Shown here: positions 19,772-28,932 of the stretch, piece after piece
Position numbering within the stretch: the stretch's first letter is position 1
How the letters are laid out: each line of letters begins with the position of its first letter
IMG/VR virus record: IMGVR_UViG_3300047666_000403
Span: 1 to 44,952 of that record
Reading direction: 5' to 3' (one strand)
DNA length: 44,952 nucleotides
Source: a virus
The notes under the pieces: generated by a model
What the model saw: only the letters and a program-made list of their open reading frames with translations
The model's database searches: none
Told to the model about the DNA's origin: nothing
Program-made: the position numbers and the translations under genes

Positions 19772-19954
19772 TTACATCCACATCACATTTGCATAACTTG
19801 AATTAGTGTACGCGAGACCCGTATTATAGCGCATTGCTCTCACTTTGATATAAGATAAAACCCTCCCCGCTTGCTCTTCCTTATCCGTGCCGTCATAATC
19901 CCAAATCTTATTACGCATTCTTCTTAAAAGTTTATCGCTGGTCAATTTGCTCAT
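19772..19954 (-). CDS. Small basic protein
   Basis: The 60-residue protein has a basic helical start (MSKLTSDKLLRRMRNKIWDY) and an aromatic end (LAYTNSSYANVMWM). AAGAGAATAAC precedes the ATG. It is among the first genes of the minus operon, so an early host-interaction role is plausible. No family is recognised. Confidence 0.6.
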   Translation of the reverse strand: MSKLTSDKLLRRMRNKIWDYDGTDKEEQAGRVLSYIKVRAMRYNTGLAYTNSSYANVMWM

Positions 19955-20048
19955 GTTATTCTCTTAGTTAGTTAGTTTAATGATAGACACTAGCTGTTAA
20001 CTAATGCCTACGGTTAAACTCACTGGTATTTAGTGCCAGTTCGTTTCG

Positions 20049-20234
20049 TTACCAAGTTGTTAAAGAACATGTCGTTATCTCTTCGACACCAATAAGACTA
20101 CAGCATACAATTATTAATGCAACTATAAATATCAATATAAATACAATTAAATGATAAGGCATTGAAACATAACGAATTATATATGCAAATAAACATACAA
20201 CTAATACATACCCAATAAGGTATATACAATGCAC
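20049..20234 (-). CDS. Possible two-helix membrane protein, first early gene
   Basis: The ORF encodes 61 residues with two hydrophobic helices (IYLIGYVLVVCLFAYII and LIVFILIFIVALIIVCCSLI). The only early start is GTG at 20234, with AAAGGA too close (two bases), so the start is uncertain; an internal Met at residue 25 has no SD. It may be the first gene of the operon or a leader-region chance ORF. Confidence 0.4.
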   Translation of the reverse strand: MHCIYLIGYVLVVCLFAYIIRYVSMPYHLIVFILIFIVALIIVCCSLIGVEEITTCSLTTW

Positions 20235-20800
20235 TATCCTTTATAAGGTATACAACATACATAAGTATATATGTATAGGTAGTAAGAGCTAGTCAGAGTA
20301 ACAACACTGATAAGTGTAGACGTACTAGCTTGCTGGTATGGCTAACTATATACAACTCAACTACTTAGCCATTGTGTTCGTGTTAGAACGCTAGGCTACA
20401 CTCGTACCTCATTCCACCCGTAATTACTTAATGAAGGCCCCCATAGGGGGGAATTGCTTTGACGAGGGTGTATATGCATAGCACTCTACAAATTTCTACA
20501 AAAAGTATTTCTTTAGGAGTTATATACACTCAGTGGTTGCTGGATAAATCACAGCTCCCTTGCTCATAAGGTCTAAAGACCACATTCGCATAGTAGCAGC
20601 CTGAGTATTCTACTGCTATTCTAGTTAGTATGCTTGTATGCTAATAGTATTACTAGATTGCATTCTTATTTTTAATCGCTATACTAGATTGTATGGTTTG
20701 CTTAGATGCAGATAAACAATTTAAAGTGTACTCCTAGACAATAGTGACATAAGAACAGTTCATTGGCAGATACGGTACACAATTATTCTAAAGGGGATGT
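20235..20800. promoter_or_regulatory. Divergent control region between early and late operons
   Basis: This 566-bp AT-rich region has no convincing gene. It contains several dyads: CCTTTATAAGG near 20238, ACACT-GATA-AGTGT (20304-20317), GGCTAA...TTAGCC (20340-20370), CCCCC-ATA-GGGGG near 20438-20450 and GGTCT-AA-AGACC (20570-20581). It also has a 13-bp direct repeat at 20651 and 20682. It must hold the start sites for both operons and could also be the replication origin. Exact promoters for the minus direction are unclear; TATACT and TATAAA boxes occur near 20250-20270. Confidence 0.7.
20651..20694 (+). promoter_or_regulatory. Direct repeats with embedded late-promoter candidate
   Basis: TACTAGATTGYAT occurs at 20651-20663 and 20682-20694, spaced by 31 bp (about three helical turns). 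Between and within them, TTGCAT (20658-20663) and TATACT (20680-20685) are separated by 16 bp. This is a plausible plus-strand promoter for the late operon starting at 20801. The repeat overlapping both boxes suggests regulated binding. Confidence 0.45.
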
Positions 20801-21193
20801 ATGAGTTGGTTTGCAAGTTTGTTTAGCAGCGCAGCAGCAGAGCCTATTACAGCTATTGGTAATGTTGTTGACTCCTTATTTACAAGTGATGATGAAAGAC
20901 TTGATAAGGCTATTATTAAACAACGACTAGCGCAGCAACCTGCATTAGTACAAGCGGAGATTGGTAAAGTACAAGCATCACACAGAAGTACATTTGTAGC
21001 AGGAGCAAGACCTTTCCTTATGTGGGTGTGTGGTGTTGGATTCTTAATGGCTTTTGTTGTCAATCCTATTATGCAGTGGTTTGGTTTAGCATTAGTAGTC
21101 CTGCCTGTAGAAGTAATGATGGAACTTACATTAGCAATGCTTGGCTTATCTGGCCTTAGAACAATAGAAAAACTTAAAGGCGTAACTAAGTAG
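20801..21193 (+). CDS. Holin of the GTA 3TM type
   Basis: The 130-residue protein is the first gene of the late operon, with AAGGGG before its ATG. A helical N-terminal half (SLFTSDDERLDKAIIKQRL) precedes GARPFLMWVCGVGFLMAFVVNPIM and a second hydrophobic helix (about 70-88 and 92-115). The G-A-R-P-F-x-M-W-x-C-G start of the membrane region is the mark of the 3TM holin family of gene transfer agents and phages. It should form inner-membrane lesions that release the lysozyme-like enzyme (1573..2058). Placing the holin at the head of the late operon, far from the endolysin, is unusual. Confidence 0.85.
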   Translation: MSWFASLFSSAAAEPITAIGNVVDSLFTSDDERLDKAIIKQRLAQQPALVQAEIGKVQASHRSTFVAGARPFLMWVCGVGFLMAFVVNPIMQWFGLALVVLPVEVMMELTLAMLGLSGLRTIEKLKGVTK

Positions 21194-21417
21194 TGAGAAA
21201 TTCACGTACAGATAATAAAATTAAAAGAATGGGATGGAAAAGCTCTAGGTCAACTGTTGGTAAAGTGGACTCTGTTGTTGCAGGTACAAATATATCTGTA
21301 GATGCTACGAATGCAATCAATCCTATTATCAATACTACAGGTGCTACAGGTTCTTTTACCACGGTAGACAGCAAGACAGTTACAGTTGTTAGCGGTATTA
21401 TTACAGACATAACATAA
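21193..21417 (+). CDS. Small fibre-type protein
   Basis: The 74-residue ORF begins with GTG overlapping the holin stop by one base; an ATG at 21229 is the alternative. It contains VAGTNISVDATNAINPIINT followed by TGSFTTVDSKTVTVVSGII. This G-I-S-V-D ... F-T-T-x-D-x-K-T-V-T-V pattern is a beta module common at the ends of phage fibres and accessory virion proteins. It precedes the tailspike and probably ends up in or assembles with it. Confidence 0.65.
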   Translation: MRNSRTDNKIKRMGWKSSRSTVGKVDSVVAGTNISVDATNAINPIINTTGATGSFTTVDSKTVTVVSGIITDIT

Positions 21418-21437
21418 CAGATTAAAGGTAAGAGTTA

Positions 21438-24197
21438 ATGGCAAGGTACACAAAAACAGGCACTCCTAATACAATAGGTGAGTTAAACTCGCAATTGGAT
21501 TTAATAGCAGTAGCTATAGCTGACACGCTCTCACGGGTAGGTGACACTCCTAATCAGTTAGAAACACAGTTGGATATGAATAGCAATCGTGTTTTAAATC
21601 TGCCTGCTCCTGCATTCCCTACAGACCCCGTTAGGTTGTCTGACCTTACTGGTACATTTGATATTACATCTATAGGTGTTGTATACACATCTTTTGCATC
21701 CCTTATTGCATCTGACCTTTCTACTTCTTTCTTTGCAGCCACATCAGGATACAGCAGTACAACGCCTTCTATTGGAGCTGCTTTCTATTCCAGAACATCT
21801 TTAACTGGAACAGCAGGAGATACAGATGGAGGTGGTTACTTTATAGATACGAATGGGAATAGATGGGAAATAGTTCCAGACAATTCAATTTCTTATTCTC
21901 AATTTGGAGCAGACACTACAGGTTTAGTGGATTCTTGGAGTGCTATGTATGCTTGTAATGTGTATGCTAATACAAAGGGACTAACGGTAAAGCAAAACTC
22001 AGGAACGTTTTTGATGGAAGCTAGGGCTTCTAGTCCGTACAGCATACCTGTTAAGACTAATTGGAATATGGCTGGTGCCAATATAAGACTAAATGGTAAT
22101 AGTGGTTATCCAGCAGCCGACTTCCGCTATTTATTTGAAATAGAATCTTACACAACACCAGTAGTATTGGATGCTGCTGCTCTTACTGAATTAAACACAA
22201 CGTACTCCGACTCATTAAAGAAAGACAGTACAAAACTACCAACCTCCATATTCTCTGCTTATAAGAATGCAGGTGTAAGGCTAGATGGACAGGCTGATAT
22301 TACTCGCTCAACAGGTGTAGTTTTAAACAAAATAGAATTACTAGTTATAGCAGACAATGGTGGCTTACAAACTCCCATTGCTAAAGACTTTAGTGACGGG
22401 CTTACTGCCTGTACTATATATCCTCAAGATGATTCTAGATTGGTTATAGATAGTCCTGCATGGATATTAGATGGTGTAGCAGATGTTCGCGCTCTTGTAA
22501 TTAGAAATAGACACAACGTAACAGTTCAAAATAGTGTAGTTAAAGAGATTGTGGCTCAACCTGCAACTACATTTAGCAGAACATTCTTTGCAGCTATTGG
22601 TAGTTATGATATTGAATGGAACAACATCCGCGGTGAAGCATGGACTCAGACAACTGTACCAGAAGGGCTATATTTATTTGGTGGGAATGTAGGAGCTAAC
22701 TGGCGCTATATTAACTGTGTTGGTACACATGGGTGGGGTGCATCGGGTCTTAACTATCTTAAGAATGTTACGTTTAGAGAATGCTCACTAAACAGATATG
22801 ACATTCATTGGGCTGGTTTTGATATACTGCTTGAGAATTGTGACCTTCATAACTGGGGTGCATTGATGTCAGGTGGTAATCAGCTAACTATTAAGAAATG
22901 TAGATACTTCTTAGCTAATTCTTCAAGTGTGGTAGGTGACTCGCCACAGTATTCTGTAATGCAGACTAGAATTGATTACGGTTCGGAATGGGATGGTGAC
23001 ATTCTAGTGGATGGTATAGAAATAATTGTTGGTTCTGACTTTACAGACACTTGGGATAAAGATTTTTCTGTTGTTAAGTTTCCCTTTACAGGCGGTAATA
23101 CTAATTATGGTAGAGCAACAATACTTGGACGAAGTGTTACAGTTAAGAATGTTACGATACAATTAGAAGACACCTCTCGTTACGCAACAATAAATAAACA
23201 ATGGATAATGGTTAACTATGAGTTTGGTGAAAACATAAACAACGACTACTACATTGCTCATACTATTAATGTAGAAGATTGTGGATTTTCAAAGCCAACT
23301 TCCGAGATGGCTGTATTAGCTTACTTACCTCCTAAGCACTATGGAGATAGAATTAAGGCGCTTTATAGTGCCACTGATGTGTCAGACGGTGATTACAACC
23401 AGATTGTTAACATTAAAAATATTAATAACTGTATTAATTTAAGAACATCCATTGCGAATACTACTAAAGAAATAGTTAAGTTTGGAGGTGATTTAGCAGA
23501 TGCAGATGCAGGATGGGCTACAAGAGTTGATGCTTTAAGGCCACAAATCAATATAGATAATTGTAATGGTGTCTCAGCTTCTATTGCAGTAAATGGTAAT
23601 GTTAACATAACAGACAGTGAAGTATTGATACTTGATGATGTTTCTGGCACACGACCTACTGATTTGTTTGTAAGACTAAGCAACTGTAGAGTTAGAATGC
23701 TAGATAACGGTTCTGCTGATTACTTACTACCTATGAACCTTAACATTGATGATTCTTTGTTTTACAAGTCACGCACAGCAGCAGCAGCAGTACACACTTT
23801 AGACTTTGCAAAGTGGTCTGCAACATCTGGCTATCAAGCTGTAAGTGGTACGGGTAATAAAAGAGTTTCAGGTTTCTTATCTAGTAATGACCCTAGCGGT
23901 TTCTTTGGAATAGAGGCAGGCACTGTTGTTTACAGTGGTGTAGTAGCTGCAAATGGTTCTGCTATAAGGCTACCTACGGGGTGGAGTTCTTCACGAATAT
24001 CTCTTGGTAAATATCAAATTACATTCGATACAGCTAGAGCTAATACCAATTATTCGGCTGTAGTTACTCCTATTGGATTTGTAAACTACACTATAGCAAC
24101 ATCTTCAAAAGCAACAACAGGGTTTACAATTGATGTAAGAAATTCAACAAGTGCGTTTGTTGATATAGATACTAACTTCTTAATGTCAGAAGGGTAG
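21438..24197 (+). CDS. Tailspike / tail fibre with beta-helix
   Basis: The 919-residue virion protein has an N-terminal attachment segment (about 1-75) with LDMNSNRVLNLPAPAFPTDP, a motif common where podophage tail fibres join the tail. Near residue 150 comes SQFGADTTGLVDSWSAMYAC, the typical start of a right-handed beta-helix (pectate-lyase-like) spike. Long beta-rich repeats full of Asn, Thr and Gly follow to about 800, and the C-terminal domain may trimerise. Such spikes bind and often cleave host surface polysaccharide; no clear catalytic residues can be picked out by eye. AAAGGTAAGAG precedes the ATG. Confidence 0.85.
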   Translation: MARYTKTGTPNTIGELNSQLDLIAVAIADTLSRVGDTPNQLETQLDMNSNRVLNLPAPAFPTDPVRLSDLTGTFDITSIGVVYTSFASLIASDLSTSFFAATSGYSSTTPSIGAAFYSRTSLTGTAGDTDGGGYFIDTNGNRWEIVPDNSISYSQFGADTTGLVDSWSAMYACNVYANTKGLTVKQNSGTFLMEARASSPYSIPVKTNWNMAGANIRLNGNSGYPAADFRYLFEIESYTTPVVLDAAALTELNTTYSDSLKKDSTKLPTSIFSAYKNAGVRLDGQADITRSTGVVLNKIELLVIADNGGLQTPIAKDFSDGLTACTIYPQDDSRLVIDSPAWILDGVADVRALVIRNRHNVTVQNSVVKEIVAQPATTFSRTFFAAIGSYDIEWNNIRGEAWTQTTVPEGLYLFGGNVGANWRYINCVGTHGWGASGLNYLKNVTFRECSLNRYDIHWAGFDILLENCDLHNWGALMSGGNQLTIKKCRYFLANSSSVVGDSPQYSVMQTRIDYGSEWDGDILVDGIEIIVGSDFTDTWDKDFSVVKFPFTGGNTNYGRATILGRSVTVKNVTIQLEDTSRYATINKQWIMVNYEFGENINNDYYIAHTINVEDCGFSKPTSEMAVLAYLPPKHYGDRIKALYSATDVSDGDYNQIVNIKNINNCINLRTSIANTTKEIVKFGGDLADADAGWATRVDALRPQINIDNCNGVSASIAVNGNVNITDSEVLILDDVSGTRPTDLFVRLSNCRVRMLDNGSADYLLPMNLNIDDSLFYKSRTAAAAVHTLDFAKWSATSGYQAVSGTGNKRVSGFLSSNDPSGFFGIEAGTVVYSGVVAANGSAIRLPTGWSSSRISLGKYQITFDTARANTNYSAVVTPIGFVNYTIATSSKATTGFTIDVRNSTSAFVDIDTNFLMSEG

Positions 24198-24210
24198 GGC
24201 TTAACACACT

Positions 24211-24696
24211 ATGTCAAATTACAAAGCAGATAACGGAATACAACTAACACAAGGTTTGTTCTACGAGTTTAACAAGCCAGATGCGCCCTACACTCTTCGC
24301 TCAGAAGACTACGTATCTAAAAAAGGGATAGAGTACAAAAGTGTTAGTGCTTTGTATAGAGGCTGTGACAGTGAGTATGAAGCAGCCATAAGGGTAGTAG
24401 AGAGCTGGGAGCATTGGAAGAAGCTATGCTCTCTTGATTGGTTTGTTAACGGACATGAGACAAGTGCTGGTTTAAAGTATCAAGGCTTGAATGATTGGAA
24501 AGAAGAACAAGAACTCCGTAAGAAAGCAGAGAGTGAAGATGTATTAATGAGAATGGTTAAGGATGGCAATGTTACTGCTGCTAAATTTATGTTTGAACAA
24601 AGTGGTAAGCAGACAACTAAAGGTAGACCCGAAACTAAGAAGCCTAAAGAAAAAAGCAGTAATGTAGAAGACTTATATAAAAGGTTAAAGAAATGA
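24211..24696 (+). CDS. Terminase small subunit (DNA maturase A-like)
   Basis: The 161-residue protein lies two genes before the large terminase. It has a helical core (VSALYRGCDSEYEAAIRVV), a coiled stretch (DWKEEQELRKKAESEDVLMRM) and AAKFMFEQSGK, then a Lys-rich tail ending DLYKRLKK. The order and the A-x-F-x-L/F-E-x-x-G-K pattern fit the small subunits of T7-like phages that recognise the packaging site. It acts as an oligomer with the large subunit. The assignment rests on context plus pattern rather than a diagnostic motif. Confidence 0.68.
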   Translation: MSNYKADNGIQLTQGLFYEFNKPDAPYTLRSEDYVSKKGIEYKSVSALYRGCDSEYEAAIRVVESWEHWKKLCSLDWFVNGHETSAGLKYQGLNDWKEEQELRKKAESEDVLMRMVKDGNVTAAKFMFEQSGKQTTKGRPETKKPKEKSSNVEDLYKRLKK

Positions 24697-25022
24697 GTAT
24701 TGAAGCTGGAGGATTAGACCTTCTGTTAAAATACGTATGGATTCCAACTATAGGTTTATTAGGTTGGTTTGTTAAAGGATATTTAAACAGACTCGATAAT
24801 AGACAATTATCTTTTGCAGATAAACTAGCAACACTAGAATTAAAGCTTAATAAAGAGTACTACGATAAGTTAGAGATACAGCAACAGATTGTACTCCCTT
24901 TACAAAAGAGTATCTCAGAAACAAGACAAGATTTTAAAGCTATTAGTGAACTTCTTGTTGAAATGCATGGTGACATGAAAGTATTGAAATCTAAGATACT
25001 AGGAGAGGTAGATAGTAAATGA
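24693..25022 (+). CDS. Membrane coiled-coil protein, possible spanin or holin-like
   Basis: The 109-residue protein has one hydrophobic helix (about 9-29: LLKYVWIPTIGLLGWFVKG) and then a long charged coiled coil (DKLATLELKLNKEYYDKLEIQ...). Both ends overlap the terminase genes by four bases. In T7-like phages a small membrane gene (gp17.5 or gp18.5 Rz-type) lies beside the terminase genes, so a lysis role such as i-spanin or class II holin is plausible. No lipobox partner was found nearby, so this is inference from place and topology. Confidence 0.62.
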   Translation: MSIEAGGLDLLLKYVWIPTIGLLGWFVKGYLNRLDNRQLSFADKLATLELKLNKEYYDKLEIQQQIVLPLQKSISETRQDFKAISELLVEMHGDMKVLKSKILGEVDSK

Positions 25023-26626
25023 GTATTGAGGGAATAAGACAAGAGTGTGAGGATAGCTTATACACCTACGCACAAATGATGTTCCCTAATAGGTACTTTG
25101 GTGATGTTCACAGAGATATGTTTATGTTTTTTGAGGATTCACTTAGAAAGGGTTTAGAAGGGGGAGAAGGTGATAACTCCGCAGCTCTAATACCCCGTGA
25201 CCACCAGAAAAGCTTTTGTATTGCTGTAGCGTGTAGCTGGGCTATTACTAAGTTTCCTTGGTTTACTGTTACATATGTTTCTTCTAACCCTAAATTGTCA
25301 CAAAGACAGCTAAGTGTTATTAAGAATATATTTAAGAGTAGAAACCATAGAGACTTATGGCCTGAAATGCTTAACTATGAAGTACATCAAAAGACTAAGC
25401 AGTTTGAGCACAAGCCAACAGGGACATGGACACTGGACGAAATAGCAGTTGACCACCCTAAGAGACCAGATAGTGAGAAAGACCCCACAATAGCCGCTAC
25501 AAGCGCAAAGAGTACTAACACAGGGGCACACTACAAGGTTTGTATATTTGATGACTTAGTTACTAACGAAAACTACCGAAGTGCAGCAGAAAGAGAGGAC
25601 ATTAAAGAGGTTTATCAGTCTTATGCTTCTATCGCTACAACAGGTAGTATTAAATGGTTAGTAGGTACTAGGTACGGTGATAATGACTTATATTCGGACT
25701 TAAAAGAGAAAGAATATGAAGTATTTGATGATGAAGGTAATTGTGTAGAAACAAAGCCATTATGGACTTGGTTTGAAAGAACAGTCGAAGACAGCAAGAA
25801 CAAAGATGGTAGTGGTCATTTCCTTTGGCCTAGAATGAAGATGGAAGATGGTAGTTGGTATGGCTTTAACAGAACAGAATTAAGTAAGAAGCGTAGTGAA
25901 GCCTTTAACTTAGTATTGTACTACTGCCAATACTACAACGACCCTAATGCTGCTGATGTAGACAAGATTACTAACAACTGCTTTATGTATATGCAGCCTA
26001 AGATGCTAGAACAACGACAAGGTAAGTGGTGGTATGGGAATAAAGAGCTTAAGGTGTTTTGTGGTATGGATTTGGCTTTCAGTGAAGGAAGTGGAGCCAA
26101 GAAAGTTAAAAGAGACTATACAGCTATTGCGGTTGTTGCATGGGATGCAGACGGATACTTGTATATCCTCGATTTGCAACGATTCCAAACAGACAGAGCA
26201 GAAGTATATTACCAAAAAGCTATAGAGCTTCATCAGTATTGGGACTTCAGGGAAATGACTGTAGAAACTAATGCTGGTGGTAATGTAATAGCTAATTTTA
26301 TACAGGACGAAGTACGTAAAGCAGGACAAACATTAGTAGTTAAACATCAAACTAAGAACCAGAGAGAAGGTAGTAAAGAAGAACGTAATGCTCAACTCTT
26401 TGAACCCCTTTATAGAGGGAAAAGTGTTTATCATACTAAGGGTGGGTATACGAGGTTGTTAGAAGAAGAACTAAGACTTAGTAAGCCTCCACATGATGAT
26501 TTAAAAGATGCTTTATGGATAGCCGTTACAAACAGCACACGAATAAAGAAGCCCAAGTTTGCTACTAATAGAAATGTAGTTAAAGCAGAGAGTAGGTTTT
26601 TAAATAGAGGAAGAAAGAGAGCTTAA
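25019..26626 (+). CDS. Terminase large subunit
   Basis: The 535-residue packaging motor starts in an ATGA overlap. The ATPase has a deviant Walker A PRDHQKS (59-65), where Q replaces the last Gly, and a Walker B VCIFDD (D178, D179). Nuclease residues are in the C-terminal half: GMDLAFSEG (D351), VETNAGG (E416) and PPHDDLKDALW near 495-505. Such enzymes pump DNA into proheads and cut concatemers. The gene order TerS-membrane protein-TerL-portal matches a T7-like packaging module, but the gene lies at the start of the late operon rather than at its end as in T7. Confidence 0.95.
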   Translation: MSIEGIRQECEDSLYTYAQMMFPNRYFGDVHRDMFMFFEDSLRKGLEGGEGDNSAALIPRDHQKSFCIAVACSWAITKFPWFTVTYVSSNPKLSQRQLSVIKNIFKSRNHRDLWPEMLNYEVHQKTKQFEHKPTGTWTLDEIAVDHPKRPDSEKDPTIAATSAKSTNTGAHYKVCIFDDLVTNENYRSAAEREDIKEVYQSYASIATTGSIKWLVGTRYGDNDLYSDLKEKEYEVFDDEGNCVETKPLWTWFERTVEDSKNKDGSGHFLWPRMKMEDGSWYGFNRTELSKKRSEAFNLVLYYCQYYNDPNAADVDKITNNCFMYMQPKMLEQRQGKWWYGNKELKVFCGMDLAFSEGSGAKKVKRDYTAIAVVAWDADGYLYILDLQRFQTDRAEVYYQKAIELHQYWDFREMTVETNAGGNVIANFIQDEVRKAGQTLVVKHQTKNQREGSKEERNAQLFEPLYRGKSVYHTKGGYTRLLEEELRLSKPPHDDLKDALWIAVTNSTRIKKPKFATNRNVVKAESRFLNRGRKRA

Positions 26627-28383
26627 TGATTACACTCACTTATGACGATAAACCAAAATTAGCAGCAGAGATTGCAGGCTACAAGCACCAGTGGAATAGT
26701 GCTCGTATTGAGTCACGTAATATGTGGGCTGAGATAGATGGCTACATCCATGCAACAGATACATCAATGCTTGAGGGTGGAGACTTCTTTGACCACAAAA
26801 CATTTATCCCTGTTATTTCTGAAATACACGAAGACCTCATAGCTATTATATACAGTACAGTGTTTCCACATGAAGACTGGCTTGGTTGGAAAGGTTTTGA
26901 TGTTAAGGCTATTGCTAAAGAGAAACGTGCTAAATTACTTTCTTTTATTAAACAAGTACATTCTCTTAATGCATTCAGCACTACATTCCGTAAAGTAATA
27001 GATGATTTAGTACGCTATGGTAATTGCTTTACTAAGGTAGGGTACGTTAATGAAACACAAACAGAAGATGATGAGTCGGTTAGTGGTTATGTTGGCCCAA
27101 AGCCTCTTCGTATCAGCCCTTATGATATTGTTTTCAATCCATCTGTTTCAGACTTTACTAAGACACCGAAAATCATTACAAGCCTCATCTCAACAGGAGA
27201 ATTCAAAGAATTTATAGAGAGTCTAGGTGATAAGAGCGAGATAGACAGTGAGCAATTAAGACTCCTTCTTAACAGGAGGTCTGGTGGTGATTCAGATAAC
27301 TCAGATATTGATAAAGAGCCACAGTACATAGCAGCAGGCTTTGGTAGTATTAAAGAATATTACACAAGCGGTATGGTTGAATTGTTATGGTTCTATGGGG
27401 ATATATTTGATTCAGTAGGGCACGATATATACAAAGGTAGATGTGTAATTGTTGTTGATGGTAATACTGTTATCTATGACGAGTATGAACCTAAGAGTAA
27501 AATCTTTAAAGGTAGTTGGAAGCCTCGTCCAGACAACTTGTGGAGTCAGGGGCCGCTAGATAATCTAGTTGGTATTAACTACATGATTAACCACAGAGAG
27601 AACTCTAAGAATGATTCGATAGATAGCTTTGCTAATCCTGATAGAGCTTATGTAGGTGACGTAGAGGAGATATACGATGAAGTAACAGGTCAGACTAAGT
27701 ACATTATGCCTGAAGGTGGTAGTGTTACAGACATCGTTCCTGATGCATCTGTATTGACGTATGACAATCAAATATCAATGCACATAGAGATGGCTCGTAG
27801 AGCAGCTAGGATTCCACAACAGCTTACAGGCTTTAAGACTTCAGGAGAGAAGACAGCCTTTGAAGTACAGAATTTAAATGATGGAGCTTTTAGAGGTTTT
27901 ATTAACAAAGCAACACAGTTTGAAGAAGATGTTATTGAGCCTACTATTACTGCTGAGATTAGAGTAGCTAAAGACAACTTCAGTAGTGTTATTAAAGTAT
28001 TAGAAGAAGATGAAGAAGGTATTGTTAGTGTCTTAGAAGTGACAGAGGATGACTTGAGTAGTAATGGTAAGCTTATACCTTTCGGAGCTAGACGCTTTGC
28101 TCGTAACCTACAACAACTAGCAGCTATGCAAAACCTAATACAGAGTGGTATATACGAAGTAGCAGGTAAGCATTTTAATACATACGACTTAGCTAAGGTA
28201 TGGGAAGCTGTTAATGGATTTGATAAGTATGAAGTGATTAGGAAGTTTGCTGCTATAGATGAAACACTAGAAGAACAAGAAGCTACAATGCTTGCTGAAC
28301 AAGAACTGGAGAAAACAATGTCACAACCAACAGCTACAGAAATGGAAATGGATGCTGAGATGGAGGTAGAAGATGAGCTTTAA
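26626..28383 (+). CDS. Portal (head-tail connector, T7 gp8-like)
   Basis: The 585-residue protein shares one base with the terminase stop (TAATG). The early segment (SRNMWAEIDGYIHATDTSM), helical middle parts (MARRAARIPQQLTGFKTSG) and a long acidic C-terminus (EATMLAEQELEKT... EMEVEDEL) match large podophage portals. Its length is close to the T7 connector (536). Twelve copies form the ring at the DNA entry vertex, where the terminase docks and the adaptor ring attaches. I infer function from position, size and these patterns. Confidence 0.85.
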   Translation: MITLTYDDKPKLAAEIAGYKHQWNSARIESRNMWAEIDGYIHATDTSMLEGGDFFDHKTFIPVISEIHEDLIAIIYSTVFPHEDWLGWKGFDVKAIAKEKRAKLLSFIKQVHSLNAFSTTFRKVIDDLVRYGNCFTKVGYVNETQTEDDESVSGYVGPKPLRISPYDIVFNPSVSDFTKTPKIITSLISTGEFKEFIESLGDKSEIDSEQLRLLLNRRSGGDSDNSDIDKEPQYIAAGFGSIKEYYTSGMVELLWFYGDIFDSVGHDIYKGRCVIVVDGNTVIYDEYEPKSKIFKGSWKPRPDNLWSQGPLDNLVGINYMINHRENSKNDSIDSFANPDRAYVGDVEEIYDEVTGQTKYIMPEGGSVTDIVPDASVLTYDNQISMHIEMARRAARIPQQLTGFKTSGEKTAFEVQNLNDGAFRGFINKATQFEEDVIEPTITAEIRVAKDNFSSVIKVLEEDEEGIVSVLEVTEDDLSSNGKLIPFGARRFARNLQQLAAMQNLIQSGIYEVAGKHFNTYDLAKVWEAVNGFDKYEVIRKFAAIDETLEEQEATMLAEQELEKTMSQPTATEMEMDAEMEVEDEL

Positions 28384-28648
28384 AATACCTCAGTTTATTT
28401 CAAAGAAGTCCGCATCAAAGGATGCAGAAGAAAGGGCTAAGTACGTAGCTAAGTATAAAGAGTGGTACGACCAAGAGATTACACAGGATTGGATAGAAGG
28501 CTTTAAGGCTCGTATTGAGATTCGTATGCGAGAGGAAGAGAAGTCTAAACCTAGTACAGAGTTTGAATTCAACCATCATCTTATTTCTAATAGAGCAGAA
28601 CGATTAATACTACGTTCCTTAATCAAAGAAATGGATTACAGAGTATAA
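28373..28648 (+). CDS. Small helical protein next to portal
   Basis: The 91-residue basic, helical protein (DAEERAKYVAKYKEWYDQEI ... ARIEIRMREEEKSKP) overlaps the portal end by 11 bases. No family is recognised. Its place among head genes suggests a head or assembly protein. Confidence 0.68.
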   Translation: MSFKIPQFISKKSASKDAEERAKYVAKYKEWYDQEITQDWIEGFKARIEIRMREEEKSKPSTEFEFNHHLISNRAERLILRSLIKEMDYRV

Positions 28649-28650
28649 TT

Positions 28651-28932
28651 ATGGCAGATAAAGATTCCAGACTAAAGAGAGCAGGCGTTAGTGGTTTTAA
28701 CAAACCAAAGCGTACTCCCTCTCACCCTAAGAAGTCTCATGTTGTTGTTGCTAAAGTAGGCGATAAAGTAAAGACAATACGTTTTGGACAACAAGGAGTA
28801 AGTGGCGCAGGGAAGTCTCCTAAGAGTGCTTCAGAGAAGGCTCGAAAGAAATCTTTTAAAGCACGTCATGCAAGTAACATATCTAAAGGTAAGATGAGTG
28901 CTGCTTACTGGGCTAATAAGGAAAAGTGGTAA
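28651..28932 (+). CDS. Conserved basic phage protein (MADKDSRLKRAGVSGFNKPK family)
   Basis: The 93-residue protein is extremely basic, with MADKDSRLKRAGVSGFNKPK at the start, HVVVAKVGDKVKTIRFGQQG in the middle and KSFKARHASNISKGKMSAAY at the end. I recognise this as a highly conserved phage family often annotated only as a DUF (DUF6321, from memory). It may bind DNA or be a minor head protein. It is followed by two more Lys-rich small genes with the same spacing. Confidence 0.85.
   Translation: MADKDSRLKRAGVSGFNKPKRTPSHPKKSHVVVAKVGDKVKTIRFGQQGVSGAGKSPKSASEKARKKSFKARHASNISKGKMSAAYWANKEKW

Noticed and set aside
20235-20800. tRNA gene in the control region
   Set aside because: I looked for a T-loop GGTTCGA-type segment and a seven-pair acceptor stem and found none that fit together.
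20788-21063. 91-codon minus-strand ORF opposite the holin
   Set aside because: It is the antisense of a gene with a clear membrane-domain signature and SD.
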